DNA of 64,000 nucleotides from Pontibacter anaerobius (lineage in GTDB: Bacteria; Bacteroidota; Bacteroidia; Cytophagales; Hymenobacteraceae), in the NCBI RefSeq assembly GCF_026241195.1, contig NZ_JAPFQO010000001.1:62001-126000 (forward strand), in the 5' to 3' direction. Shown here in pieces: positions 43,241 through 52,439 of the stretch. The notes beneath the pieces were generated by a model. The model was not told the origin of the DNA. It worked only from the letters and a program-made list of their open reading frames with translations, and did not search any database. Position 1 is the first letter of the stretch. The number at the start of each line of letters is the position of its first letter. Position numbers and translations under genes: made by a program.

Positions 43241-43630
43241 TCAGGCCCCGCGAAAAATCAGCTTGGTTAACTTGTAGAAGAAGTCGCGGTGGTCGGCCAC
43301 TAAGCGGTAACCGGCCTCCGCCACTGTGCTTGCCAGCGGCAGGCGGTGGTACAGCCAGCTCCAGACGCTATAGCCACTCAGGTGCAGCAGCGCAGCAACA
43401 GCCTCGGCCCCGTGCAGGCGCTGCCCGTACCGCGTAAACAGGTAAACAGATTTGCTGAACTGCGCATGCGTGATGCCATGGAAGCCATCCGGCACCTCTT
43501 GGTAAGGCACGTAAGCAATCTTGTCGCCGGTTCTGCGCCTCCACCTGTTTACCCAGTACTTACAGAAACTGCAATCCCCATCATACACCAGCACCGGTTT
43601 TTGCAGGGAGCCCCAATAATCATTCGCCAT
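43241..43630 (-). CDS. DCC-family thiol-disulfide oxidoreductase-like protein
   Basis: 129 residues. The DUF393/DCC motif YDGDCSFCKYW with Asp17, Cys20 and Cys23 (CxxC). The rest shows FSKSVYLFTRYGQRLHGAEAVAALL, also typical. Catalytic role unproved in the family. Overlaps the 3' end of the DUF2892 gene by 11 bp, so the two are co-translated. Confidence 0.92.
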   Translation of the reverse strand: MANDYWGSLQKPVLVYDGDCSFCKYWVNRWRRRTGDKIAYVPYQEVPDGFHGITHAQFSKSVYLFTRYGQRLHGAEAVAALLHLSGYSVWSWLYHRLPLASTVAEAGYRLVADHRDFFYKLTKLIFRGA

Positions 43631-43835
43631 CGTTTACAGTTTCCGCAGGTTTGCTGTGGCAGACGCTATAGCCTACAGCCGCGTTAATCGGGCACCAGCG
43701 CAGCATACCCGTCAGGATCGGGATCAGACCAACAGCGGCCAGCGGTTTAGAATTATAATAAGCGCCCACACCGATTAGTGCCAGCCCTGCCAGCACCCGC
43801 GCCTTTTGCTCAACTAGTCCTACGTTGCATTCCAT
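43620..43835 (-). CDS. DUF2892-type small membrane protein
   Basis: 71 residues with two hydrophobic helices (ARVLAGLALIGVGAYY and AAVGLIPILTGMLRWCPINAAVGYSVC). The RWCPINAAVG motif is characteristic of the DUF2892/YgaP C-terminal membrane domain. Function unknown; coupled to the DCC-family gene. Confidence 0.85.
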   Translation of the reverse strand: MECNVGLVEQKARVLAGLALIGVGAYYNSKPLAAVGLIPILTGMLRWCPINAAVGYSVCHSKPAETVNDGE

Positions 43836-43954
43836 TTTTCCAGAAGTTTAGGTTATACCTGTTATACTTTGGGCAGGCTTTTGGGTTAGCCCGCCAGGTA
43901 AAACAGCTTATGTGAATCCGGAGGCGGAGAAAAGAATCTGTAGAAACATGTGAT

Positions 43955-43980
43955 GTGGAAAAATTCCACACTTTGTGGAA
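43955..43980. promoter_or_regulatory. triple-arm TGTGGAA/TTCCACA palindrome
   Basis: TGTGGAA (43955-43961), TTCCACA (43965-43971) and TGTGGAA (43974-43980). The middle arm can pair with either neighbour, giving mutually exclusive hairpins or two overlapping protein-binding palindromes. Confidence 0.5.
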
Positions 43981-44076
43981 TCGGGACACAGACTGCCAGT
44001 GATATTCTACAATCTGTATATTTAATAAATGTGCCTTATGTTATTGTGTGTCAGGTTTATACTTAAAAATGTGAGT

Positions 44077-44093
44077 TTGGCACGGTTCTGTTA
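44077..44093 (+). promoter_or_regulatory. sigma-54-like promoter candidate
   Basis: TTGGCACG is a perfect -24 element, but the -12 site, after four bases, reads TGTTA instead of TTGCA. The gene at 44136 would start about 35 bp beyond. Speculative. Confidence 0.25.
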
Positions 44094-44135
44094 CTATAGC
44101 AAGCAGATTACAAATTAGGATTTACAGAATAGAAC

Positions 44136-44486
44136 ATGAAAAAAGCGACATTTTTTGCAGCAGCAATAGCCATATTAGGATTTACTTCACTAAATGCCCA
44201 GGCGCAAGAGCAGGCGCAAACTCAAGGCCAGCAGACTGAGCAGGTGCAGGAGCAAGGCAACCGCGAGTTAGTAACCCAGGACCAGTTACCAGAAGCTGTG
44301 CAGAATGCTCTCAAGAGCGATGTGTACAAAGACTGGACGGTAGGTGAAATCCACAAAATCACGCCGGAAGAAGGCGCTGCTAACGCCGAAGTGGTATATG
44401 AGATTAAGCTAACCAACGCAGAAGGCCAGGAAGGTGTGGTAAGAATGAATGAAAAAGGCGGAGCCGCCGAATCTGAAAAAGAATAA
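44136..44486 (+). CDS. secreted PepSY-like (DUF2874-type) protein
   Basis: 116 residues. Signal peptide (KKATFFAAAIAILGFTSLNAQA), a Gln-rich linker (about residues 23-42), then a PepSY-like domain: QDQLPEAVQNALKSDVYKDWTVGEIHKITPEEGAANAEVVYEIKLTNAEGQEGVVRMNEKG. Such periplasmic domains are thought to inhibit peptidases or to sense envelope state. Single gene; strong terminator. Confidence 0.85.
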   Translation: MKKATFFAAAIAILGFTSLNAQAQEQAQTQGQQTEQVQEQGNRELVTQDQLPEAVQNALKSDVYKDWTVGEIHKITPEEGAANAEVVYEIKLTNAEGQEGVVRMNEKGGAAESEKE

Positions 44487-44510
44487 CTGTGAACGTCATA
44501 TAGTAAGCTT

Positions 44511-44543
44511 AAAAAAGCTCCATTTTGTGGAGCTTTTTTTTAT
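44511..44543 (+). terminator. terminator after PepSY-like gene
   Basis: AAAAAAGCTCCA (44511-44522) pairs with TGGAGCTTTTTT (44528-44539), with further T residues. Confidence 0.9.
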
Positions 44544-44884
44544 GCCCTATTTTTTTTGAAGATGGCTGTATACAGTGAAGGCTGTTTACCTGAATATGAT
44601 AAAACTCCGCTGTAAACCGAAGTGAATGGGTAGGTTTGTATAAACAGTTGCACTTGAAGTATAAATAAGAGTTTACAGCAGGTTAGGCTTACTTGCTCTG
44701 ATCCCACCAAGTATAAGAACCACTACTAATACCGAAACAGTAGCTTCTGTGATAAGTTAAGTGCCGGATACGTAAGTATAAAAAGAGTATGAGCGTAGTG
44801 GTTATTCAATAAAGTTTTGAATATCATATTTTTGTATTACTTTAAATGTGAGTTCTGGATTTCCAAACTATTGCTAAAGTTGAG
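44544..44884. other. 341-bp gene-free stretch
   Basis: Several AAGTATA motifs and the promoter box at 44827 are the only recognisable signals. Confidence 0.5.
44827..44834 (+). promoter_or_regulatory. TAnnTTTG promoter box for DUF2752 operon
   Basis: TATTTTTG, 50 bp before the start of the DUF2752 gene. Confidence 0.4.
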
Positions 44885-45220
44885 ATGGGAGGCTTAAAAA
44901 ATCTACGCAACAGTTGGGCTCGGTGGGAGAAAAAGTTGCCGCTGGAGGTGCTGCTTTGGCTTTTGGGTTTAACCATACTAGCCTTGATGGACCCGTACGG
45001 GGAGCACCTTTTTAGCTTTTGCCCTTTCAGTTGGATAGTAGAGAGTGGCTGTCCAGGCTGTGGCCTGGGGCATAGCATTGCCTATCTGGCGCGGGGCGAG
45101 TGGCAGGCATCCTGGGCGGCGCATCCCCTGGCTGTTCCTGCTGTGCTGCTGCTGTTGTGGCGCTGTGGCACTCTTTTATACTTTCACCAAACGCATGTAT
45201 CATCTAACAAACTAAAATAA
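44885..45220 (+). CDS. DUF2752 membrane protein
   Basis: 111 residues, three hydrophobic segments. The family motif CPGCGLGHSIAYLARGEW, followed by HPLAVPAVLLLL, is present in full. DUF2752 proteins are small bacterial membrane proteins of unknown role. Six bases separate it from the TM2 gene, so they form an operon. Confidence 0.92.
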   Translation: MGGLKNLRNSWARWEKKLPLEVLLWLLGLTILALMDPYGEHLFSFCPFSWIVESGCPGCGLGHSIAYLARGEWQASWAAHPLAVPAVLLLLWRCGTLLYFHQTHVSSNKLK

Positions 45221-45226
45221 AACTAT

Positions 45227-45577
45227 ATGGCAAGTATACTACACCTGATGCCGGATCTGGAGCCGGATGAAATGGGCTATGTGCAAACGCTGGTGCAACC
45301 TATGACAGAGGGTGAGGCACAGCGGTTTGCAAGTATTTACCGTTCCCGTCGCCGTGAGCCTATGTTGATACTGGCCACTACGCTGGCAGGCTTTTTTGGG
45401 GTGGCCGGTATCCAGCGCTTACTGGTAGGGCAGATAGGACTAGGTATACTATACTTTTTTACCGGAGGACTTTGCCTTGTAGGTACCATTGTAGACCTTA
45501 TTAACCACAAGCGGCTGGCCTACGAGTACAACGTGAAAGAGGCAGACAGGACAGTGGCGATGATGCGCTACAGCTAA
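45227..45577 (+). CDS. TM2-domain membrane protein
   Basis: 116 residues. A soluble N-terminal half (about 1-45), then the TM2 two-helix domain: LATTLAGFFGVAGIQRLLVGQIGLGILYFFTGGLCLVGTIVDLI, with the aspartate before the end of helix two. Function of TM2 proteins is not settled. Terminator at 45618-45652 ends the operon. Confidence 0.9.
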   Translation: MASILHLMPDLEPDEMGYVQTLVQPMTEGEAQRFASIYRSRRREPMLILATTLAGFFGVAGIQRLLVGQIGLGILYFFTGGLCLVGTIVDLINHKRLAYEYNVKEADRTVAMMRYS

Positions 45578-45617
45578 CCAGGGCAGCTCGGGTTATCTAC
45601 ACTTATGCAGAAATAAA

Positions 45618-45654
45618 AGAGTCAGGTACGGCCTCAGCCGTGCCTGGCTCTTCA
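45618..45654. terminator. bidirectional terminator
   Basis: AGTCAGGTACGGC pairs with GCCGTGCCTGGCT (two G-T pairs) between converging genes. Confidence 0.75.
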
Positions 45655-45669
45655 TGCTTTGGGGTTATG

Positions 45670-46554
45670 CTATTTTGTAACAGGCGTTACTTTATAACCT
45701 TGCTTGCGCAAAAGGGTGATCACCCCGTCCTTGCCAGCTAAGTGTGCGGCCCCAACGGCAAAAAAAGTCGGCTTGGCCTTCGCCATCTGCTCCATCACAG
45801 GGATCCAGTTCTTGTTGCGCTGCACCAGGAATACCTCGTTAAACGCTTTGTAGTATTCCTCCGAATAATCACGCCTCATCAGTTCCTGCAGCCCCTTCAG
45901 GTCCTGGGCCAGGTAAAGCTCCACCATCTCACGATACTCCGCCTTAGACCGTGAAGTGTCGCTTACAGTACGCACCAGCATATCCACGTACATGTCATTA
46001 GGTAGTTTGTCCACGGCGGCCATTTGCTCCTGCACTGTTTCAATCCCGATCACCTCTTTCTGCTGGCTGTGGGCTAGTTCCATCAGCTTCTGCTCATAAG
46101 ATTCCGGCGTGCATTCCGTCAGAACAGGCAGTAGCATGGTCTGGATCATAAAAGGCTTCATGTTGTCAAGGTATTTAAGCTCCATGCCGTAGCTCTTCGC
46201 AAAAAGCTCCGCCAGGGTCTTGTATTCTTCCTCTTCAAACATTTCTCTTAGCGACTGCCCTTCCGGCAGCGTGGCATACTGCATCACCTGGGCCATCATG
46301 TTAGGGTCGTCCATATCCAGTTCCAGTGAGAGCTGCTCCGTTTGCGTTATTGTTTCCTGCAAAGCCTTTGAAATCACCATTTTGTCGGGGCAAACCGCGT
46401 GGATGGTGCCATAGAGGTAGGATGGCTTTTTCAAACCCTTACCTGAAATTTTCCAGAGAAGTACATTCTCATCTTTTTCGCCTCCCGCTAGTGCAGGCTG
46501 TAGCTGTGCCAGCATGAATAGCAATGCCAGCAGTAAGTGTAGTTTTCTGTTCAT
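45670..46554 (-). CDS. TraB/GumN-family protein
   Basis: 294 residues, signal peptide (KLHLLLALLFMLAQLQPALA). Family motifs SYLYGTIHAV near the N-terminus (GxxH) and FFAVGAAHLAG near the C-terminus, with an EVIGIETVQEQ block. TraB/GumN domains are predicted metal-dependent peptidase-like proteins; here periplasmic or secreted. Specific target unknown. Single gene. Confidence 0.93.
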   Translation of the reverse strand: MNRKLHLLLALLFMLAQLQPALAGGEKDENVLLWKISGKGLKKPSYLYGTIHAVCPDKMVISKALQETITQTEQLSLELDMDDPNMMAQVMQYATLPEGQSLREMFEEEEYKTLAELFAKSYGMELKYLDNMKPFMIQTMLLPVLTECTPESYEQKLMELAHSQQKEVIGIETVQEQMAAVDKLPNDMYVDMLVRTVSDTSRSKAEYREMVELYLAQDLKGLQELMRRDYSEEYYKAFNEVFLVQRNKNWIPVMEQMAKAKPTFFAVGAAHLAGKDGVITLLRKQGYKVTPVTK

Positions 46555-47036
46555 ATCTGATTTCTAGTAAATAGTAGGCAATCTAACAAAATTTCCAGAG
46601 GGTTTGAGAGGACTTTTAGCTGCTCGCTACCTTATGTATAGGGAGCAAATAATGGCGGCAGGAAAACAAGATTGAAGTTATAACATGTGCTACATGATGG
46701 CGTTGATTTATCTTTAATCACTGTCCATTATATCACAGGTATTATTCAATTCTGTGCTTTGTTCTCCTGTGTTATAATGTTATGGCATAGGGAAAGTTAT
46801 ATTTTTGTGTATGGTGGGATGTGGTATGCAAATTGTGCAACTGCCTAACTTTACTTTATGTATGCAATTGTGTTTGGCTTGTTTTGTGTGTAAGTTTCTG
46901 GTTTTCAGTGGTAAGGGGTGTTGTTTGAGCGGTGGGTTATACTTGTGTAGCAGCATGTGATGCGGTGAATAGTGCTGAAATTGAAGATTTTCACTTAAAA
47001 TGTACGGGTAAAATTTTTTGGTTTGGCCTGAATAAT
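46555..47036. other. AT-rich upstream region of first SusC gene
   Basis: About 480 bp with no supported gene; an antisense frame (46780-47076) has no family-like features and is rejected. Another TATTTTTG box occurs at 46800-46807 and could start a leader or small RNA. Confidence 0.5.
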
Positions 47037-47044
47037 TATATTTG
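47018..47044 (+). promoter_or_regulatory. promoter of first SusC gene
   Basis: TTG at 47018-47020, a 16-bp gap and TATATTTG at 47037-47044. The box ends 46 bp before the ATG. The second SusC gene has the same layout. Confidence 0.65.
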
Positions 47045-47090
47045 GGTTTACAACACAATCTAACCAATTTATTCACCTTAATTATTCTTT

Positions 47091-50000
47091 ATGAAAAAAC
47101 TGCTACTACTCAGTTTTATTCTGGTAGTAACGCTGTTGCAGCAGGCAATAGCGCAGGGTAAAACAGTATCAGGTACAGTAACAGACGCAGAAAGCGGGCA
47201 GGGGTTACCCGGTGTTACTGTATTAGTAAAAGGAACTCAGGTAGGTACGGCTACCGGTGTTAACGGTAACTATACCATTAATGTGCCTGAGGGAAGTAAT
47301 ACACTAACGTTTAGCTTTATTGGCTACAACACTTTGGAGCGCCAGGTAGGCAACGCAGCTACTGTAAACGTAGCTCTTTCTGTAAACAACAAGCAGCTGC
47401 AAGAGGTAATCGTGACAGGTTACGGTACAACAAATACTATAGCCAACACAGGTGCAGTAGCACAAATCAAGGCTGCAGAGATTGCAGAGGTGCCTGTAGC
47501 CTCTATTGATAAGGCCCTGCAGGGCCGTGTGCCAGGTTTGCAGTCTGTGGGTGCTTCTGGGCAGCCAGGTTCTGCACAGCAGGTTCGTATCCGTGGTATC
47601 GGTTCCATGACGGCTTCTTCTGAGCCTCTTTACGTAGTGGACGGTGTACCGATCAACTCTGGTGACCTTTCCAGAAATACAACCACTGCCAACGCACTGG
47701 CAGGTATCAACCCGAACGACATTGAGAGCATCACAGTACTGAAAGACGCTTCTGCGGCCTCTATCTATGGTTCTAGAGCGGCTAACGGTGTGATCGTGGT
47801 AACTACGAAGCAAGGTAAGGCCGGCAAGACGAAATTCAACGCCAGCGCCGAGACTGGTTTCTCTAAACGTGCCTATTTCAACGAGAACACTCGCCCGCTT
47901 AACTCAGAGGAAACTATTGAGCTTGCGTCTGAAGCTTACTTGAACAATAGCCTATATCGTGACTTTTATCAACTAACTCAGGATAACATTCGTGATTTTA
48001 TTCTTACCCGTTATGGTATTGATGAGACAGTAGATACAGACTGGTACGATGAGGTTTCCCAGCAGGGTAAGTATAGCCAATACAACTTGTCTGCAAGCGG
48101 TGGTAACGAGAAAACACAGTTCCACGTTTCTGGTGGCTACTTCGATCAGGAAGGCACAATTAAGACATCTGCTTTTGAGCGCATCACTACAAACCTGAGC
48201 GTTAACCACAGAGCAACAGACAAACTGACATTCGGTACGAACATGATGATCGCCTCTGCCAAGCAGTCTGGCCCAGGCAACAGCGGTTTGTTCCGTAACC
48301 CAATCCTTTCTTCCCTATTCCTGACGCCTTATACTTCTCCTTACACGGAGGAGGGGGACCTGAACCTGTTCACAGGTCTGTACAATCCACTGGCTATCTT
48401 TGAGTACGATAAAGACCAGAACCACACACTGAAAGGTATCGGTAGCATCAATGCTGCTTACAACATCACGCCAAACCTGAAAATCACCTCTAAATTCGGT
48501 GTTGACTACAACAACCTGGAGGAAGATACTTACAGAAACCCATTCTATGGCGATGCAAGAAACACTGGCGGTAGCGCTACTCGTTTCTACACCCGCTATT
48601 TTAATTGGGTATGGACAAACCTTTTGGATTATACTTGGGATGTAAACAAAGATAACAAGTATGTGGCCACGCTGAAAGGCGGTTACGAGGCGCAGAAGTC
48701 TAGCTACTACTCTTCTAACGTAACATCTAACAACCTGCCGCTTAACACGAACTTTATTGTGCCAAGTGTAGGTGCTGTTCCAATCACGGCTTCTGGTACG
48801 CAGGCTGATTATACTTTTGCCTCTTTGCTGGCAATCGGTGACTTCACTTACGACGGCAAGTATGTACTTTCCGGTTCATTCCGTCGCGATGGTTCTTCAC
48901 GCTTCGGTTCTGAGAACCGTTATGGTGACTTCTGGTCAGTTGGTGCCAGCTGGAACGTAGATCAGGAAGAATTCATTCAGGATCTAGGCTGGATCGACCA
49001 GTTTAAACTTAGAGCATCTTACGGTGTAAACGGTAACGCCGGTATCGGTAACTATGAGTGGCGCTATGTTTATGACTATGGTATCGACTACAACGGTCAG
49101 GTGGGTGCTGCACCAACTAGCCTTGGTAACCCAGGGTTGACTTGGGAGAAGAACAAGCCATTTGACCTGGGTGTTGACCTGGCTTTCTTTCAGAACAGGC
49201 TGACAGTTACTGCAGACTACTACACCAGAGAGACAACAGACCTGCTGCTGAGAGAGCCTCTTTCAAGAACAACAGGCTATAGCACATACATTGACAACGT
49301 TGGTGCGATGAGAAACAGCGGTGTGGAGCTTGCTGTATCTGGTACGCCTGTACAAGTAGGAGATTTCCGTTGGGATCTGAGCTTCAGCATCACGAAAAAC
49401 AAGAATGAGATCGTGAACCTGATCGAGGATGAGCAAATCGTTTCTCCTTTCATCAGAAAAGTGGGTGAAGACTACCAGACATACTATCTGCCAGTATGGG
49501 CAGGTGTTGACCCAGAAAATGGTAACCCACTGTGGTACTCTAACGAAGAGCAGACTGAGACTACCAGCACCTGGAGCCAGGCGAAGTATGTTGTTACAGA
49601 CAAGAGCGCCACGCCTAAAACGTTTGGTAGCGCAGGTACAACCTTCAGCTTCAAAGGCATTACACTGGACGCCTTGTTCTACTACAACTTCGGTAACCAC
49701 ATCTATGATCCATACTACCGTTACCTGAACAGCGGCGGAGCTTATATCGGTTCTTATGGCCAGCGTGCCACTGAGCTTGACAGATGGCAGCAGCCAGGCG
49801 ACATCACAGATGTGCCAAGAAACACCTATGGTGGCACTAATGCCTACCAGCCATCTACACGCATCCTGAACAGCGGCGACTTTATCCGCCTGAGAGATGT
49901 AACGCTGAGCTATACTTTACCATCTACATGGACAGAGAAAGTTAAGCTGAACAATGTAAGGGTTTATGCCAGAGGCACTAACATGTATACTTGGGTGAAG

Positions 50001-50108
50001 GATGACAAGCTGGCTTATGACCCAGAGGCAGGCGGTGTTGGAGGTTTGACGAACTTCGACATTGAGATTCCTAAGACAGTTACTTTCGGTGTGAGCCTGG
50101 GCCTGTAA
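47091..50108 (+). CDS. SusC/RagA-type TonB-linked outer-membrane transporter (1)
   Basis: 1005 residues. Signal peptide, carboxypeptidase-regulatory-like domain (KTVSGTVTDAESGQGLPGVTVLVKGT, about 24-100), plug domain (EVIVTGYG through GIGSMTASSEPLYVVDGVPINSGD and DIESITVLKDASAASIYGSRAANGVIVVTT, about 105-240) and a 22-strand barrel to the C-terminus. Imports oligomeric nutrients, energised by TonB, with the SusD lipoprotein as a lid. Substrate not coded in the sequence, but the downstream amidase and S9 peptidase favour peptides (inference). Followed after 20 bp by susD. Confidence 0.96.
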   Translation: MKKLLLLSFILVVTLLQQAIAQGKTVSGTVTDAESGQGLPGVTVLVKGTQVGTATGVNGNYTINVPEGSNTLTFSFIGYNTLERQVGNAATVNVALSVNNKQLQEVIVTGYGTTNTIANTGAVAQIKAAEIAEVPVASIDKALQGRVPGLQSVGASGQPGSAQQVRIRGIGSMTASSEPLYVVDGVPINSGDLSRNTTTANALAGINPNDIESITVLKDASAASIYGSRAANGVIVVTTKQGKAGKTKFNASAETGFSKRAYFNENTRPLNSEETIELASEAYLNNSLYRDFYQLTQDNIRDFILTRYGIDETVDTDWYDEVSQQGKYSQYNLSASGGNEKTQFHVSGGYFDQEGTIKTSAFERITTNLSVNHRATDKLTFGTNMMIASAKQSGPGNSGLFRNPILSSLFLTPYTSPYTEEGDLNLFTGLYNPLAIFEYDKDQNHTLKGIGSINAAYNITPNLKITSKFGVDYNNLEEDTYRNPFYGDARNTGGSATRFYTRYFNWVWTNLLDYTWDVNKDNKYVATLKGGYEAQKSSYYSSNVTSNNLPLNTNFIVPSVGAVPITASGTQADYTFASLLAIGDFTYDGKYVLSGSFRRDGSSRFGSENRYGDFWSVGASWNVDQEEFIQDLGWIDQFKLRASYGVNGNAGIGNYEWRYVYDYGIDYNGQVGAAPTSLGNPGLTWEKNKPFDLGVDLAFFQNRLTVTADYYTRETTDLLLREPLSRTTGYSTYIDNVGAMRNSGVELAVSGTPVQVGDFRWDLSFSITKNKNEIVNLIEDEQIVSPFIRKVGEDYQTYYLPVWAGVDPENGNPLWYSNEEQTETTSTWSQAKYVVTDKSATPKTFGSAGTTFSFKGITLDALFYYNFGNHIYDPYYRYLNSGGAYIGSYGQRATELDRWQQPGDITDVPRNTYGGTNAYQPSTRILNSGDFIRLRDVTLSYTLPSTWTEKVKLNNVRVYARGTNMYTWVKDDKLAYDPEAGGVGGLTNFDIEIPKTVTFGVSLGL

Positions 50109-50128
50109 TACTTTAAGAGAATACAAAA

Positions 50129-51523
50129 ATGAAAAAGAGATATTTAAACATACTTTTGGCTGGCTTACTCACAACGGGTATGCTCAGCTCATGCGATAAA
50201 GACTTCCTGGATCAGAGTCCATACACGGGTATTAACTCGGGGGAGGCACTACTGACGGATAATGATGTGCTGACAGCACTGTACGCCACTTACTCGGGCC
50301 TGCAGTCTTCAGACCTTTATGGGCGTACGATTCCGGTGATAGGCGACCTGCTGGCAGACAACACGTTCGTTTCTACTTACAACGCTGGCCGTTACCTGGA
50401 ATTTGAAGGCTATTTCTTCACCCGAAACACAGGTAACATCTCAGGCTTGTGGTCTGATGCTTATACAGTGATTGCCCGTACGAATAACATTGTTGATTCA
50501 GAGCAAACAACTGTTACTGATCAGGCAAATGTTGACCAGTATAAAGGCGAGGCTTACGCCATAAGAGCGTTGATGTACTTTGAGCTGGTGCGCCATTTTG
50601 CAGATCCGTATACGGAGAACCCGAACGCGGCCGGTGTGCCTATCGTGCTGAAGACCGATAAGGACTCTGAGCCTGCGCGTAACTCAGTGGCTGAAGTGTA
50701 TGCCCAGATTCAGGCTGACCTGGACAAGGCTATCGGCCTGATGACAAAGACAAGCAACTCCGGCCGGTTCTCGCAAGCTGCTGCCAAGGCACTGAAGGCG
50801 AAAGTTAGCCTTAATATGGGCGACTATGAGCAGGCACTGATGCTTGCAGATGATGTAATCAGTAACAGCGGTGTTCCGCTGGTGAGCTACCAGAATTTAG
50901 TTAGCTACTGGGCTAGCCCAAGACCCTCAAACGTGGAAACCCTGTTTGAGGTAATCTCTACCGAGACAGACAACATGGGCACAAATGAGCTAGGATACAT
51001 TTATCATCAGGGAGGTTACGGTGATATTCTTGCCAATCCTGAGCTGTATGATTCCTATGCTAGCACAGATGCCCGTAAGAACTTGATCATTAAAGGCAAG
51101 CGTAACAGAGGCGAGAACCCGGCTTACATCGTGAACAAGTACTCTAACATCTCCGGTGACCGTGACGATAAGAAGGTGCTGCGTATTTCAGAAATGTACC
51201 TGATCGCCGCAGAGGCCGCCTATAGATTAGGTGATGAGGTAAGTGCCCTGACCTACCTGAATACACTGGTAGCAGAGCGAGACCCATCAATGGTGTATGT
51301 GTCTACAGGAGAGCAACTGCTGCAGGATATTATTACGGAGCGTAGAAAAGAGATGGCATTTGAAGGAGAACGCCTGCATACGCTGAACAGACTGCAGCGT
51401 GATATCGTGGCACGTCCGGATGGTCCAGCTGAGATTCCGTTCAGCAGCGATAAACGAATCCTGCCTATCCCTCAGACAGAGATAGATGCGAACGAAAACA
51501 TTGAGCAGAACCCAGGCTACTAG
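50129..51523 (+). CDS. SusD/RagB-family lipoprotein (1)
   Basis: 464 residues. Lipobox MLSSC with Cys22, then N-terminal SusD-like helices (TGINSGEALLTDNDVLTALYATYSGLQSSDLYG) and the RagB/SusD C-terminal fold (KVLRISEMYLIAAEAAYRLGDEVSALTYLN, ending ILPIPQTEIDANENIEQNPGY). Binds substrate on the cell surface for its SusC partner. A terminator follows. Confidence 0.96.
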   Translation: MKKRYLNILLAGLLTTGMLSSCDKDFLDQSPYTGINSGEALLTDNDVLTALYATYSGLQSSDLYGRTIPVIGDLLADNTFVSTYNAGRYLEFEGYFFTRNTGNISGLWSDAYTVIARTNNIVDSEQTTVTDQANVDQYKGEAYAIRALMYFELVRHFADPYTENPNAAGVPIVLKTDKDSEPARNSVAEVYAQIQADLDKAIGLMTKTSNSGRFSQAAAKALKAKVSLNMGDYEQALMLADDVISNSGVPLVSYQNLVSYWASPRPSNVETLFEVISTETDNMGTNELGYIYHQGGYGDILANPELYDSYASTDARKNLIIKGKRNRGENPAYIVNKYSNISGDRDDKKVLRISEMYLIAAEAAYRLGDEVSALTYLNTLVAERDPSMVYVSTGEQLLQDIITERRKEMAFEGERLHTLNRLQRDIVARPDGPAEIPFSSDKRILPIPQTEIDANENIEQNPGY

Positions 51524-51562
51524 TAATAGTTTGACTGCCGCTTAATGTAGCAGCACAATTTA

Positions 51563-51598
51563 AAAGCCCGTAGTTGTTTAGCAGCTACGGGTTTTTTT
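51563..51598 (+). terminator. terminator after first susCD
   Basis: CCCGTAG pairs with CTACGGG with flanking A/T pairs, then TTTTTTT. Confidence 0.85.
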
Positions 51599-51678
51599 GA
51601 CCTCTTTCAGGAATGCGAAATATTGTTTTTTAGTGATAATTTATTATGTTTAAGTATGGATCATAAACTGCAGCATCA

Positions 51679-52341
51679 ATGAGAAAACAACTAAAGAAAC
51701 TGTACGTTGCATTTTTTGCTGTTCTGCTGAGTGCTGGCGCTGCCAATGCTCAGATGTTTTTGCTGGAGGATGTAAATGGCAGGCCAATTAGAAAAACACA
51801 ATACGAAGACATCAATGGCTCCCCATACCTCTACGACAACTGGATGAAGGGCAGCGTAGTGTTAGGTAATGGCAACTTGTATGAGAACGTGCCGCTGCGC
51901 TACGACCAGGTAGCAGACCAGTTGCTGTTTCAGACGCCGGAGGGGCAGGAGTTGGAGTTTGTGCAGCCGGTACGGGAGTTTCAGATTGATGGAAGCCCAG
52001 TCGTATACCGCAGCGGTTTTGCTCCTATTGATCAACACTCGTCCTCCTCTTTTTACCAGGTGCTGGAAGACGGCAAAGTGAAACTGCTGAAGAAAAGCCA
52101 CAAGGTGATACGGGAGGAAAAAGCCTACGGCACAGCTACGATATCGAAAAACGTGCTGGAGTACACCAACTACTACATCACCCAAGGCAGCCAGCTGGTG
52201 AAGGTGAAAAACGAGAAAAACCTGCTTCAGCTGCTGCCGGGTCATACCCAGGAGCTGGAGGGCTACATCAAAAAGAACAAACTGAAGCTGAAGGAGGATG
52301 CCGAGATGGCGCAGTTAGTAGCGTACTACAACTCGCTGTAA
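51679..52341 (+). CDS. secreted protein of unknown function
   Basis: 220 residues with a signal peptide (KKLYVAFFAVLLSAGAANAQ). The mature part is beta-rich, with repeated short strands (VNGRPIRKTQYEDINGSPYLYDNWMKGSVVLGNGNLYENVPLRYDQVADQLLFQ), and a charged helical C-terminus (GYIKKNKLKLKEDAEMAQLVAYYNSL). The pattern is common in Bacteroidota surface proteins of unknown role. Lies between susD and the amidase with its own terminator. Confidence 0.8.
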   Translation: MRKQLKKLYVAFFAVLLSAGAANAQMFLLEDVNGRPIRKTQYEDINGSPYLYDNWMKGSVVLGNGNLYENVPLRYDQVADQLLFQTPEGQELEFVQPVREFQIDGSPVVYRSGFAPIDQHSSSSFYQVLEDGKVKLLKKSHKVIREEKAYGTATISKNVLEYTNYYITQGSQLVKVKNEKNLLQLLPGHTQELEGYIKKNKLKLKEDAEMAQLVAYYNSL

Positions 52342-52367
52342 GTCTTTAGAAACAAAGTATAAACAGG

Positions 52368-52398
52368 AGAGGCAGGCTAAAAGGTCTGCCTCTTTTTG
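52368..52398 (+). terminator. terminator after secreted protein gene
   Basis: AGAGGCAG (52368-52375) pairs with CTGCCTCT (52386-52393), then T residues. Confidence 0.85.
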
Positions 52399-52439
52399 TT
52401 ATAAATTGCTTATCTTGTATAGCTTAAAAATATTCCTAA

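Larger units (their letters stand above)
43836..44135. other. 300-bp divergent intergenic region
   Basis: Contains three overlapping hairpin arms at 43955-43980 and a sigma-54-like -24 sequence at 44077-44084, described separately. No gene. Confidence 0.6.

Noticed and set aside
44077..44093. A confident sigma-54 promoter
   Set aside because: The -24 element fits but the -12 element does not, so it is kept only as a low-confidence candidate.
46780..47076. 98-residue antisense frame upstream of the first SusC gene
   Set aside because: Low-complexity composition, overlaps the promoter, no family features.
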